Assembly: GCF_004349105.1 (NCBI RefSeq)
Contig: NZ_SMLB01000033.1
Coordinates: forward strand, 1-60,549
Direction: 5' to 3'
DNA from: Jiangella aurantiaca
Lineage (GTDB): Bacteria > Actinomycetota > Actinomycetes > Jiangellales > Jiangellaceae
Length of the DNA: 60,549 nucleotides
Of this stretch, positions 1-8,850 are shown piece after piece (position 1 is the stretch's first letter; every line of letters begins with the position of its first letter). The notes beneath the pieces are model-generated. The model worked only from the letters and a program-made list of their open reading frames with translations, was not told the origin of the DNA and ran no database searches. Both the position numbers and the translations under genes were made by a program.

Positions 1-1950
1 CTCGGCAAGACCACGCTGGCCCTGCACCTCGGGCACGCGCTGCGCGAGGCGCACCCCGACGGCCAGCTGTTCGCGGAGCTGCGCGGCTCCACCGTCCCCG
101 CCGACCCCGCCGAGGTGCTGGCGGAGTTCCTGCGCGCGCTGGCCACGCCCGAGGAGGACATCCCGGCGACGCTGGACGAGCGGGCCGCGCTGTTCCGGTC
201 CGCGTGCGCGCATCGCCGGCTGCTGGTGGTGCTCGACGACGCCCGCGACGCCGCGCAGGTGACGCCGCTGCTACCGGGCGCCGGCGGCTGCAGCGTGCTG
301 GTGACCAGCCGGCCGCAGCTGAGCATGATCCCGGCCGATGTGCAGATCGACCTCGCGCTGTTCTCCGACGACGACGCCTACGAGCTGCTCGAGTCGATGG
401 TCGGCAGCGATCGCCTGGCCGCGGAGCCCGAGGCGACCGCACTGGTCGTGAGCGCCTGCAAGGGCTCGCCGCTGGCGTTGCGGATCGCCGGTGGGCGGCT
501 GGTCACCCGCCCGGCCTGGCCGATCGACCACTTCGCGGAGCGGCTGCTCGCCAGCCGGCTCGACGAGCTGGAGATGGGCGACCTCAGCGTGCGGTCCATG
601 CTGACCGCGTCGGTGCAGGGCCTCGACCCCGCCATCGCGTTCCGGTTCCGGCTGCTCGCGGCCGTGCCCGGTCCCGCCGTCGACGTCGAGACCGCGGCCG
701 CCACCTGGGACGTCTCCGCCGACGACGCCCGCGGTGTGCTCGAGCACCTGGTCGACGTGCGGCTGATCGACTCCGCCGCGCCCGACGAGTACCGCTGGCA
801 CGACCTCGTCGACGACCACCTGCGCGCCGTCGCCGACTCCCACCGCGTCACCGCGGCCCGGCGCCGCCTCGTCCGGTACTACTTGCGCTGCCTGCACAAC
901 CTGTGGCCGGTGCTGCGGCCGGGCGGCACGGCGGTCGAGCCCGGGGCCTGGTTCCCGCACGAGGTCACCGGGCGGTCGTTCGCCGACCGCGCCGAGATCC
1001 ACGCCTGGCTGCACCCGCACACCGCGCTCATGACCTCGCTCGGCCTGGCCGGCCTGCACTCCGACCGGCAGGACGTCGTCGACGAGTCCGCCGCGCTGCT
1101 GCTGGCGCTGGCCCGGGCCCGGTACGAGTGCTGCCGCGAGGCGCACACCGAGGACCTCTCGCGCGCGGTCCTCGACGTCCCGCCCAAGCTCGGCGACCCG
1201 GTACTGACGGCGCGCGCCTGGCACGCGCTGGCGCTGTCGCTTGGTGCGCAGAGCCGGCGCGACGAGGCGCTGGAGGCCGGCGCCCGCGGCCTGGCGGTCC
1301 GCCGCGAGCTGGGCGACCGGTACGGCGAAGTGATCATGCTGCACAACATGGCGGTCTGGCACGAGCTGGACGGACGGTACGACGAGGCCGCCGAGCTGTT
1401 CGAGCGGTGTGCCGACTCCGACGACGTCCTCTCGCCGGAGGTCCGGCGACGCTGCCGGCGTAACCTCGCCGACGTGCAGATCAGCCTGGGCCGCTACGAC
1501 GACGCCCGGCGCAACCTGGAGCTGACCGGCGAGGGGCTCGGTGACGAGCCCGGCATCGAGCTGTTCGACCAGCTGCTGGCACTCGGGCACCTCGCGCTCG
1601 AGACCGGTGCCGCGGGCGACGCGGTGGCCGGGTTCGAGCGCGCCGTCGCGGTCGCCGTCGAGCTGGGTTCGGTGCCGCTGCAGGCCACCGGCCTGGTCAA
1701 GGAGGCCAACGCGCTGCGCCGCGCCGGTCGCGACGGCGGCGGGCCGGCCGCGCGCGCGGCGGCGCTGGCCCGCGAGGGTCATCTCGCCGACGTCGAGGCC
1801 GAGGCGCTGGCCGAGCTCGGCCACAGCCGCTCGGGCGACGGCGACGACGAGACCGCCCGGGCGCACTGGGCGGCGGCGCTGCGCATCTTCGAGTCACTCG
1901 GCTCCCCGCGCGCCGACGAGTTGCGTGACCTGGTGGCGGAGCGGCGGTGA
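1..1950 (+). CDS. NB-ARC/TPR regulator, SARP-AfsR type (5' truncated)
   Basis: The frame is open at base 1 and begins inside a P-loop (LGKTTLALHLGHAL), so the N-terminus lies outside the window. The visible 649 residues hold the rest of an NB-ARC ATPase (Walker B-like RRLLVVLDDA, a TSR sensor motif, then WHDLVDDH in the winged part) followed by helical repeats resembling TPRs (GDRYGEVIMLHNMAVWHELD). It is a close paralogue of the next gene, which suggests that a SARP DNA-binding head lies upstream. Its stop overlaps the next start by 4 bp (GTGA), implying translational coupling. The role is inferred to be ATP-dependent transcriptional control; the target genes are unknown. Confidence 0.85.
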   Translation, partial: LGKTTLALHLGHALREAHPDGQLFAELRGSTVPADPAEVLAEFLRALATPEEDIPATLDERAALFRSACAHRRLLVVLDDARDAAQVTPLLPGAGGCSVLVTSRPQLSMIPADVQIDLALFSDDDAYELLESMVGSDRLAAEPEATALVVSACKGSPLALRIAGGRLVTRPAWPIDHFAERLLASRLDELEMGDLSVRSMLTASVQGLDPAIAFRFRLLAAVPGPAVDVETAAATWDVSADDARGVLEHLVDVRLIDSAAPDEYRWHDLVDDHLRAVADSHRVTAARRRLVRYYLRCLHNLWPVLRPGGTAVEPGAWFPHEVTGRSFADRAEIHAWLHPHTALMTSLGLAGLHSDRQDVVDESAALLLALARARYECCREAHTEDLSRAVLDVPPKLGDPVLTARAWHALALSLGAQSRRDEALEAGARGLAVRRELGDRYGEVIMLHNMAVWHELDGRYDEAAELFERCADSDDVLSPEVRRRCRRNLADVQISLGRYDDARRNLELTGEGLGDEPGIELFDQLLALGHLALETGAAGDAVAGFERAVAVAVELGSVPLQATGLVKEANALRRAGRDGGGPAARAAALAREGHLADVEAEALAELGHSRSGDGDDETARAHWAAALRIFESLGSPRADELRDLVAERR

Positions 1951-4907
1951 CCCGCACCCCGGACCTCGACGTCGGGCCGCGCAGCGGTCCGGCCGAGGTC
2001 GCGGGGCCGGAGGTGGGGCTGGACGTCCGGCTGCTCGGCGCGGTCGAGGTCCGCCGCGACGGAGTCCCGGTGCCGGTGCCCTCCGGGCGGCCGGCGGTCA
2101 TCCTGGCCGCTCTGGCGCTGCGTCCCGGCGGCGTCGTCTCGCATGGCACGCTGGCCCGGCTGCTGTGGACCGACGCCCAGCCCGAGCATCCGCGGGCGGC
2201 GCTGCAGACCCACGTGGCCCGGGTTCGCGCGGTGCTCGGCCGGTCCGCGGTCGGGTCGACCGCCGACGGCTACCGGCTCGTCCTGCCGCCCGACGTCGTC
2301 GACGTCACGCGGTTCCGCGGGCTGTCCGCGGCGGCGCGCGCCATGGACGACCTGCCCGGGCGGCTCACGCTGCTGGACCGGGCGCTGGTCCTGTGGCGGG
2401 GCAACCCGCTGGCCGGCCTCTGGCCCGACGTCCTGACCCGCCAGAGCGCGCCGTCCCTGCTCGACGAGGTGCTGACGGTGGCCGAGCGGGCGCACGAGCT
2501 CCGGCTGATGCTGCACGGTCCCGGCGACGGCGTGATCCGGGAGCTACGCGAGCTGGTGACGGCGTACCCGGAGCGTGAGGGCGCCGCCGGGCAGCTGATG
2601 ATCGCCCTCTACCGCGAGGGCCGCCAGGGCGACGCCCTCGGCGTCTTCCACGACACCGTCCGCGCCCTGCGCGCCGCCGGCCGGCGTCCCGGGCCGAAGC
2701 TGGCCGCCGTCCACGCCCGCCTGCTCAGCGGCGGTGAGCTCAGCACCGACGACCCCGATGGCGACCCGGCCGCGACGGGCGCGACCGGCACTTTCCCGGC
2801 CCCACCCGCGCCCGTCGCAGCGGCCGCCTCGGCCGCACCCGCTGCCGCGGGGCCGGGCACGCGACCCGCGCAGCTGCCGTCCCGGCCGCGGTCCTTCGTG
2901 GGGCGGGCCGCGGAGGTCGCGACCCTCACGGCCGCTCTTCGCGACGGCCGCGGGCCCGTGGGCCGCTGCCGGACCGTGCTCGTGTCCGGACCCGGCGGCA
3001 CCGGCAAGACGACGCTGGCGCTGCGCGTGGCGCACGAGGTCCGCGACCGCTATCCCGACGGCCAGCTCTTCGCCGATCTGCGCACCAGCACCGACGCCGC
3101 CGCACAGTCCCATTCCCCTCGTGGGACTCGCCGCCGCCTGGGACCTCGCGGTCAGCCTTGGCACAAGGGCACCGACGCGCTGGCCGGGCTGCTCCGCGCG
3201 CTCGGCGTCGGAGGCCCGGACCTGCCGCCGCGCCCGCGGGAACGGGCCGAGCTGTTCCGCCGCCTGTGCACCGGCCGCCGGCTGCTGGTGCTCATGGACG
3301 ACGCCGATCCGGACACCGTGGCGTCGCTGCTGCCGGCGGAGCCGGAGTGCGCCGTCATCGTCACCAGCCGGCGCCGGATCCCCGGCCCGCCGGTCGACGC
3401 ACGTGTCGACCTCGGCATGTTCTCCGAGCCGGAGGCCCGCGAGCTGTTGGCGTCCGTCGTCGGCGCGGACCGGCTGGCCGCCGAGCCCGACGCCACCACC
3501 GTCGTCCTGGACCGGTGCGCCGGGTCGCCGCTGGCGGTGCGGATCGCCGCCGGGCGGCTGGCCACCCGGCCGGCCTGGCCGATCGGGCACTTCGCCGGGC
3601 GGCTGCGCGACGGCGACCGGCTGGGCGAGCTGCGGGCCGGCGGGCTGGCCGTCCACGCGATGCTCGACGCCACCTACGTGAGCCTGCAGCGGGTGCAGGC
3701 GCAGCGGTACCGGTTGCTCGCGGCGCTGACCGGCACCACCGTCGACGCCGAGACCGCCGCCGTCGTGTGGGAGGTCGACGTCGACGAGGCGCGGCGGCTG
3801 CTGGACCGGCTGGCCGACATCCGGCTGCTCGAGCCGGACGGCGACGGCGGCTTCGGCTGGCACGACCTCGTCGACGACCACATCCGCGCGGTGTGCGACC
3901 CGGTGACGGCACGGGCGGCGCGCCGGCGCCTGCTCGGCCACCTGTTGCTGACGCTGCGCAACGCCCGGCTGCGGCTGCGGCCCGTCGACCGCGTGCCCGG
4001 CGTGGTGCGGCTGCCGGAGGGCTGTCCGCCCGGGCGGCCGTTCGCCGACCGGGGCGAGATCCACGCCTGGCTGCACCCGCGCCGTACGCAGCTGATCGCG
4101 ATGGCCCGCGCCGAGCTGGCCACCGGCGAGTACCCGGCCGTGGACCACGCGGCCGGTCTGCTGGTCCTGCTCGACGCCGTCGCACGCGAGTGCTGCGACA
4201 GCGGCGACGACGAGGAGACGGCACGGACGGTGCTGGGCGCGGCCACGCCGCCGTCCGAACCCGCCATCAGCGCGGCCGCGTGGACCAACCTCACGCTGAC
4301 CCTGGCCGCGCAGCACCGGCTCGACGAAGCACTCGTGGCGGCCGATCACGCCGTCGAGCTCCGCCGCGCCCTCGGCGATCGGTACGGCGAGCTGATCATG
4401 TTCGAGAACCAGGCCTGCATCCACATCGAGGCCGGCCGGTATCAGGAGGCGGTAGAGGTCATCGCCCCGTGCGTTGCCGACCGTGAGTTCCTGTCGCCGC
4501 AGGTCCGCGCCCGGTGCCTGCGGACCCGCGCGCGGGCGTACGCCGGCCTCGGCCGGGCCGCCGCGGCCCGCGCCGACCTCGCCGCCGCGGACGCCGTCGA
4601 GACGCCGGCCCCGGTGTCGTACGACGCGCACTACGCGGCCTCGGTGACGGCGGCCGTGCACCGGGCCGCCGGCGACCGGGCCGAGGCGCTGCGCTCCTGC
4701 CGTCACGCGGTCGACATCGCCGTCGCGCTCGGCTCGACCTGGATGCGGGCGCTGTCGCTGCTCGACACGGCGCGGACGCTGCGGCATTTCGGTGCCGACG
4801 GGAGCGCGGCCGCCGCTGACGCCGTCGCCGTCGCCGTCGAGAACCGGCACGTCCGGCTGGCCGAGGAGGCCCGCTCGGAGCTCACCCTGGCCACGGCCGG
4901 ACGCTGA
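1947..4907 (+). CDS. SARP-family regulator with BTAD, NB-ARC and TPR domains
   Basis: This 986-residue AfsR-like regulator has a winged-helix OmpR-type DNA-binding domain (about 25-115), a bacterial transcriptional activation domain (about 120-265), a Pro/Ala linker, NB-ARC (P-loop GPGGTGKTT near 350, Walker B RRLLVLMDDAD near 445, WHDLVDDH near 637) and C-terminal TPR-like helices. The GTG start overlaps the stop of the upstream paralogue. Between LFADLR and LAGLLRAL there is a basic stretch, SHSPRGTRRRLGPRGQPWHK (about 387-406), that is absent from the paralogue. It is encoded by a copy of a dispersed DNA repeat and may disturb the ATPase. Such proteins commonly activate secondary metabolism; no target gene is evident here. 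Confidence 0.9.
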   Translation: MTRTPDLDVGPRSGPAEVAGPEVGLDVRLLGAVEVRRDGVPVPVPSGRPAVILAALALRPGGVVSHGTLARLLWTDAQPEHPRAALQTHVARVRAVLGRSAVGSTADGYRLVLPPDVVDVTRFRGLSAAARAMDDLPGRLTLLDRALVLWRGNPLAGLWPDVLTRQSAPSLLDEVLTVAERAHELRLMLHGPGDGVIRELRELVTAYPEREGAAGQLMIALYREGRQGDALGVFHDTVRALRAAGRRPGPKLAAVHARLLSGGELSTDDPDGDPAATGATGTFPAPPAPVAAAASAAPAAAGPGTRPAQLPSRPRSFVGRAAEVATLTAALRDGRGPVGRCRTVLVSGPGGTGKTTLALRVAHEVRDRYPDGQLFADLRTSTDAAAQSHSPRGTRRRLGPRGQPWHKGTDALAGLLRALGVGGPDLPPRPRERAELFRRLCTGRRLLVLMDDADPDTVASLLPAEPECAVIVTSRRRIPGPPVDARVDLGMFSEPEARELLASVVGADRLAAEPDATTVVLDRCAGSPLAVRIAAGRLATRPAWPIGHFAGRLRDGDRLGELRAGGLAVHAMLDATYVSLQRVQAQRYRLLAALTGTTVDAETAAVVWEVDVDEARRLLDRLADIRLLEPDGDGGFGWHDLVDDHIRAVCDPVTARAARRRLLGHLLLTLRNARLRLRPVDRVPGVVRLPEGCPPGRPFADRGEIHAWLHPRRTQLIAMARAELATGEYPAVDHAAGLLVLLDAVARECCDSGDDEETARTVLGAATPPSEPAISAAAWTNLTLTLAAQHRLDEALVAADHAVELRRALGDRYGELIMFENQACIHIEAGRYQEAVEVIAPCVADREFLSPQVRARCLRTRARAYAGLGRAAAARADLAAADAVETPAPVSYDAHYAASVTAAVHRAAGDRAEALRSCRHAVDIAVALGSTWMRALSLLDTARTLRHFGADGSAAAADAVAVAVENRHVRLAEEARSELTLATAGR
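3098..3178 (+). repeat. 81-nt in-frame insertion made from a dispersed repeat
   Basis: The 10-mer gcaccgacgc occurs at 3088-3097 and again at 3169-3178, bracketing an 81-nt (27-codon) unit. Its core, about 3113-3162, closely matches the reverse complement of 45311-45360 and, more loosely, 15447-15506. The shared heart is gccgcctgggacctcgcggt. The flanking 10-mers look like a target-site duplication. The paralogous regulator ending at 1950 lacks this segment. Confidence 0.75.
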
Positions 4908-4916
4908 TCCCGGTCT

Positions 4917-4938
4917 TTGTCCGGATTTGAACGGACAA
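4917..4938 (+). terminator. Hairpin after SARP regulator
   Basis: Arms ttgtccg and cggacaa around an 8-nt loop lie 10 nt after the stop codon. There is no clear U-tract, so this is only a candidate terminator. Confidence 0.4.
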
Positions 4939-5126
4939 GCGTATCTCATCGATTCTTCGGCAGAAATGTTCCCGGAATTCGGCGTGACCACTTGGCGATG
5001 GCGCTGTCACGTCGCAGTCGACTTGTGTAACGTGATCTCGCCCGGGTTTCCGCACGTCAGATGCCAGATTCCGGCTGAATGGGTGATTCGGGCAACGCCA
5101 TGTCAAATGGAGTATTTGGAGAATTT

Positions 5127-7349
5127 GTGAGCGCAATGCTGCCGCGTCGGCGAAACGCGGCACGGTTCGCCGGGGTGCTCGTCGCCTCGGCCGTGGTGAG
5201 CGGGGGCGTCTTCGCCTCCAGCACCGCGGCCCAGGCCGACGAACAGATCCCGGTCACCGTGCCGTCCTTCGCCGCCGACGACTTCATCGAGCTGGCGGCG
5301 CAGCTGCCGGCCACTTTGCGGGAGGCGATCGAGCGCGATCTCGGCGTCGCTCCCGAGCAGTACCTGGCCAACGCGGAGCGGGCACGCGCCGCCTCCGACG
5401 CTGCCACGGTGCTGCGCGACCAGGGCGTCGAGGTGCTCGGTGCCTCGATCGACGGCCAGGACGTCACCATCAACGTCGCCAGCGAGGCCGACGCCGCCGC
5501 TGTCGAGGCCAGCGGCGCCCGTGTCGTCGTCGGCCCGCTGGACGCTCTGAACAGCGAGCGTGAGGTCCAGCCGGCCCGCGACCACAAGGGCGGCTACGGC
5601 TACGCCTACCAGATCAGCGAGCCGGACGAGACCGGAGCGTTCGACCTGAGCCGCTGCTCCGTCGGGTTCAGCGGCTACGACCCCGACGGCAACTCGCGCT
5701 TTCTGACCGCCGGCCACTGCGGCGTCAGCGAGGAGACCGGCGAGCAGTTCACCTACCCGGTGCACCACATCGAGCTGGATGGCCCGATCTGGGCCACCGA
5801 AGACTGGGCGGCGCAGTTCCCCGGCCCCGACCTCGGCGAGTTCGTCCCGGGCTCGTTCCACTACGGCGAGGAGCACGATGGCGGCCTCGTCGACATCACC
5901 GACCCGGAGTGGACCGCGGTGCCGCAGGTCGCCGGCTGGGGCGGCGGCGCGGGCGCGCCCGACGACGCCTCCGTCACCATCCGCGGCCCGATCGACGCCG
6001 TCGCCGGCGCCCAGGCCTGCAAGTCCGGCGCCACCTCGGGCTGGACCTGCGGCGAGATCCTGGTGCCGGTGCAGAGCACGCCGGTCGGTGAGCAGGCCGT
6101 CACCGGCTTCATCTTCAACGCCTGCATGCTCGGCGGCGACAGCGGCGGCTCGGTCGTCGTCGGCAACTACGCGGTGGGCGTGAACTCCGGCTCGACGCAC
6201 GACGGCCGGACCGACTGCGACAGCTGGAACCCGGCACAGTCGCCCGACACCGGTGACGCCGACTTCAGCATCGGCTACTCGCTGGCGACCGGCCAGTACA
6301 ACGCGCTGACGCTGCTGGGCAGCGACTGGGAGCTGGCGGTCGCCATCAGCACCCCGGTGGTCACGTCGCCCGAGGACGGCGGCGAGACCGGCCCGCGGCC
6401 GACCTTCACCGGCACCGTCGAGGCGGCCCGGTCGACCCACAAGGTCAGCCTGGTCATCGACGGCGAGCAGACCTACGAGGGCACCGTCACCGACGACGGC
6501 GCCTTCTCGGTGGCCGTCACCGAGGACCTCGCCCCGGGTGAGCACACCTACGAGATCACCGCGTCGTACGGCCACTTCTCCCGGTCCGCGCCGGCGGAGG
6601 GCACCTTCACCTCGACCGAGGTGCAGGCCGAGGAGCTGACGGTCTCGTCGCCCAGCGACGGCCAAACGACCGGCAACGCCCGGCCCAGCTTCACCGGCAC
6701 CGGCCAGCCCGGCGCCACCGTGACGTTGACCGTCGGCGACGAGGTGCTCGGCGAGGCCACCGTCGGCGACGACGGCAGCTGGACCATCACCCCGTCGGCG
6801 GACCTGCCGGTCGGCGAGCGGTTCGACGCCACCGTCATGCAGGAGTTCGAGGGCGACAGCCAGGCCGTCACGGTGGCCGACCTCGGCATCACGGTGCCGC
6901 CGGTCACCATCACCGAGCCGGAGGACGGCGCGACCGTCGCCGGTGACGTCGTCTTCGGCGGCACGGTCTACCCGGGCGCCACGCTGACGCTGGCGATCGA
7001 GGGCACCGTCACCGAGTCGTCGGAGCGTGTCCAGACCGCCGCCGACGAGTGGCCAGGCGAGCTCGAGATCGCTGAGGACGGCACCTGGACGTTCACCCCC
7101 GACGAGGCGCTGGAGAACGGCGAGTACACGCTCACCGCCTCCGCGGCCGTCGAGGGCGGCGACCCGGAGTTGACCGCGTCGGAGACCTCGGTCTCGTTCA
7201 CCGTCGCCTCCGAGGGTGACGACGACGGCGACGAGCTGCCCGACACCGGTTCGTCGAACGTCTGGATGATCGTGGTCGGCGTCGCGCTGCTCGCCCTGGG
7301 CGGCGTTGCGATCGCGATCCGCGCCCGGCGCAACGGCACGACGGCCTGA
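5127..7349 (+). CDS. Secreted wall-anchored S1 (streptogrisin-like) serine protease with Ig-like repeats
   Basis: The 740-residue protein has a signal peptide (RRR, hydrophobic core, AQA-DE), an alpha-lytic-type propeptide, and an S1 peptidase domain with TAGHC (His about 197) and GGDSGG (Ser about 339). Three bacterial Ig-like modules follow (starting VVTSPEDGG, LTVSSPSDG and VTITEPEDG). It ends with LPDTG (704-708), a membrane helix and a basic tail, i.e. a sortase signal. GTG at 5127 is chosen because ggaga lies just upstream, although the spacing is short; ATG 5136 is an alternative. A TAACGT -10-like box near 5037 suggests a leader of about 75 nt. Substrates are unknown. Confidence 0.88.
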   Translation: MSAMLPRRRNAARFAGVLVASAVVSGGVFASSTAAQADEQIPVTVPSFAADDFIELAAQLPATLREAIERDLGVAPEQYLANAERARAASDAATVLRDQGVEVLGASIDGQDVTINVASEADAAAVEASGARVVVGPLDALNSEREVQPARDHKGGYGYAYQISEPDETGAFDLSRCSVGFSGYDPDGNSRFLTAGHCGVSEETGEQFTYPVHHIELDGPIWATEDWAAQFPGPDLGEFVPGSFHYGEEHDGGLVDITDPEWTAVPQVAGWGGGAGAPDDASVTIRGPIDAVAGAQACKSGATSGWTCGEILVPVQSTPVGEQAVTGFIFNACMLGGDSGGSVVVGNYAVGVNSGSTHDGRTDCDSWNPAQSPDTGDADFSIGYSLATGQYNALTLLGSDWELAVAISTPVVTSPEDGGETGPRPTFTGTVEAARSTHKVSLVIDGEQTYEGTVTDDGAFSVAVTEDLAPGEHTYEITASYGHFSRSAPAEGTFTSTEVQAEELTVSSPSDGQTTGNARPSFTGTGQPGATVTLTVGDEVLGEATVGDDGSWTITPSADLPVGERFDATVMQEFEGDSQAVTVADLGITVPPVTITEPEDGATVAGDVVFGGTVYPGATLTLAIEGTVTESSERVQTAADEWPGELEIAEDGTWTFTPDEALENGEYTLTASAAVEGGDPELTASETSVSFTVASEGDDDGDELPDTGSSNVWMIVVGVALLALGGVAIAIRARRNGTTA

Positions 7350-7376
7350 GGCGCGTCGTACTGGTACTGACACCGG

Positions 7377-7415
7377 CGGCCCCGGGCCCTGCGATGTTGG
7401 CGGGGACCGGGGCCG
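7377..7415 (+). terminator. Hairpin terminator after protease gene
   Basis: Perfect 9-bp arms cggccccgg / ccggggccg are followed by ttgtcgtg, 28 nt past the protease stop codon. Confidence 0.6.
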
Positions 7416-7721
7416 TTGTCGTGCCCAGACCGGCCGTCTCCGCGCCCTTCGAGTGTCGTCGGGCCGGGCATGGCTCCAGGTATGGTCACCTTGGCTCGGC
7501 GCCTTGCACCGACGATGTCGAGGAGACCTCCGGCCCCCTCTCATCGCCGGTCTGCCCGGCCCTCCTAAGTGCTGACCAGCAGTGAATGCGCGATGAAAGC
7601 GATCTGAAAGCGGGCCTGCCTAGTGTTTGAGCCAGCGCAGGACACGAGGAAGTCCTCCACCGCCTCGATCCCGCGCTCGCCAACGGGCGCTTCCACGGGG
7701 GAGCTGTCCCGGATATAGACC

Positions 7722-7754
7722 GGCCCCGCAGGTCCGTGCCCGGCCTGCGGGGCC
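7722..7754. terminator. GC-rich 11-bp hairpin
   Basis: Perfect arms ggccccgcagg / cctgcggggcc with an 11-nt loop, followed on the plus strand by gccttatgtc. It could end a transcript from the 7.6-kb region or act in both directions. Confidence 0.45.
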
Positions 7755-7852
7755 GCCTTATGTCGCTCTTCTGCTGCTTCCGTGGGTACGGCGCCCGGCG
7801 ACTGGTCGGCGTGACGTCGGTCCGGGCGAGGACGGGCGACGCACCCATCCAG

Positions 7853-7926
7853 TGTTGATCTTGGACTTGTTCGGCCATCTATCGGACATTTCACCGCACA
7901 ATCGCCGAACAACTCCAAGATCAACA
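7853..7926. repeat. Long inverted repeat of the GTTGATC hairpin family
   Basis: Two 23-nt arms (7853-7875 and 7904-7926) are complementary at 22 of 23 positions around a 28-nt loop. The arm begins tgttgatcttgga. A related hairpin occurs at 58354-58414 with arms beginning gttgatcaagga. Both are intergenic, as expected for a dispersed palindromic repeat. Confidence 0.75.
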
Positions 7927-8089
7927 TCGGAAGCCCGGGCCCTCAGCGAACTCACATCATCAGCACCGAACGTCGCAGCGATCTGACACCGTCGCGGCCA
8001 CGCACCCACGGATGAAGCAGACGTGCCCCAATGTCTACGGCCGGTCCGGGCCGGCTTGTCGGCCTTGGACTAAGAGCCCCGCCGCCGCG

Positions 8090-8770
8090 TCACTCCGCGC
8101 GCTTGGCCGCCTTCTTGGCCTGCTTCAGCGTCATGTCCTTGGTCTCCTCGGGCAGGCGCCACACGTCGATGCCGCCCATGAGGTTGTACGCGAGGATCCT
8201 GATGCGCGGCGCGCCCGCCCGGGCCGGCCGCCGGCTGCCCCGCTCGCCCGTGCCGCCCATCAGCGAGAACCCGCCGACGTCGACGTCGATGGTGTCGGGC
8301 ACGTAGATGTCCATGCCGCCCATGATCGTGATCGCGACGATCGTGGTCTCGTCGGAGTCGAGCTCCGCGTGTCGCAGGTCGATGTCGTGGCCGCCCATCA
8401 CGGCGACCGCGTTGACCCGTTCCGCCGCCCGCCAGCGGCCGCGCTTCTCCGTCCCGCCCATGAACGCGACGATCCACTTGGTGGCCGAGCGGCGGGCGGC
8501 GTTGTCCGGGCGGACGACCGGCCCACCGGCGGCCGGCGCCAGCTCGCTCGACCCCGGCAGGTCCGCCGTCAGCTCGGCGAGGTCGTCGCGGGTGACGGAC
8601 CGGTACGCCAACCCGATGCGCTCCTCGAGCTCGGCCAGCGTGAGCCGGCCGGTGGTCGCGTGCTCCGACAGCGCCTCGACGACCTGCTCCCGCTCGGCGT
8701 CGGACGCGCGGACGCCGGGCATGACATGCGGCTCCCTGGGCTGGTCGGCGGGTTCGGGCGCGGTGGTCAT
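8090..8770 (-). CDS. DUF1707 / LiaF-like C-terminal domain protein
   Basis: This 226-residue protein has an N-terminal DUF1707 motif (RASDAEREQVVEALSEHATTG) and a C-terminal beta-rich domain of the LiaF/DUF2154 type. Five spaced hydrophobic-MGG motifs (FMGG, VMGG, IMGG, LMGG, LMGG) mark its strands. No membrane helix is obvious. ATG 8770 has TAGCCT 7 nt upstream and would be leaderless. An alternative ATG at 8722 has an agggag ribosome site. LiaF-like domains are linked to cell-envelope stress sensing; the function here is inferred only. Confidence 0.8.
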   Translation of the reverse strand: MTTAPEPADQPREPHVMPGVRASDAEREQVVEALSEHATTGRLTLAELEERIGLAYRSVTRDDLAELTADLPGSSELAPAAGGPVVRPDNAARRSATKWIVAFMGGTEKRGRWRAAERVNAVAVMGGHDIDLRHAELDSDETTIVAITIMGGMDIYVPDTIDVDVGGFSLMGGTGERGSRRPARAGAPRIRILAYNLMGGIDVWRLPEETKDMTLKQAKKAAKRAE

Positions 8771-8777
8771 ACCGGCC

Positions 8778-8783
8778 AGGCTA
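8778..8783 (-). promoter_or_regulatory. -10 box for leaderless DUF1707 gene
   Basis: TAGCCT on the minus strand lies 7 nt before ATG 8770, matching the leaderless TANNNT spacing seen repeatedly in this window. Confidence 0.45.
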
Positions 8784-8850
8784 GTGCTGTTCGCCGGGCG
8801 GCGTCGTCCACCGCTCAGTTGACCTCGGAGCGGCGCTCCGGCCCGCGCCG

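Larger units (their letters stand above)
7416..8089. other. Long intergenic region with two strong hairpins
   Basis: No convincing gene is visible in this roughly 670-nt stretch; the small open frames lack ribosome-binding sites and familiar motifs. It holds a GC hairpin at 7722-7754 and a long inverted repeat at 7853-7926, listed separately. The segment 7610-7720 could be a structured leader or RNA, but I cannot match it to a known riboswitch. Confidence 0.5.

Noticed and set aside
2544-4991. Long minus-strand open frame opposite the SARP gene
   Set aside because: It is a GC-driven antisense shadow of a protein with clear domains; its translation is low-complexity with no recognisable motif and no ribosome site.
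5103-7544. Long minus-strand frame opposite the S1 protease
   Set aside because: Antisense shadow; the plus strand carries the catalytic triad motifs and the LPDTG signal.
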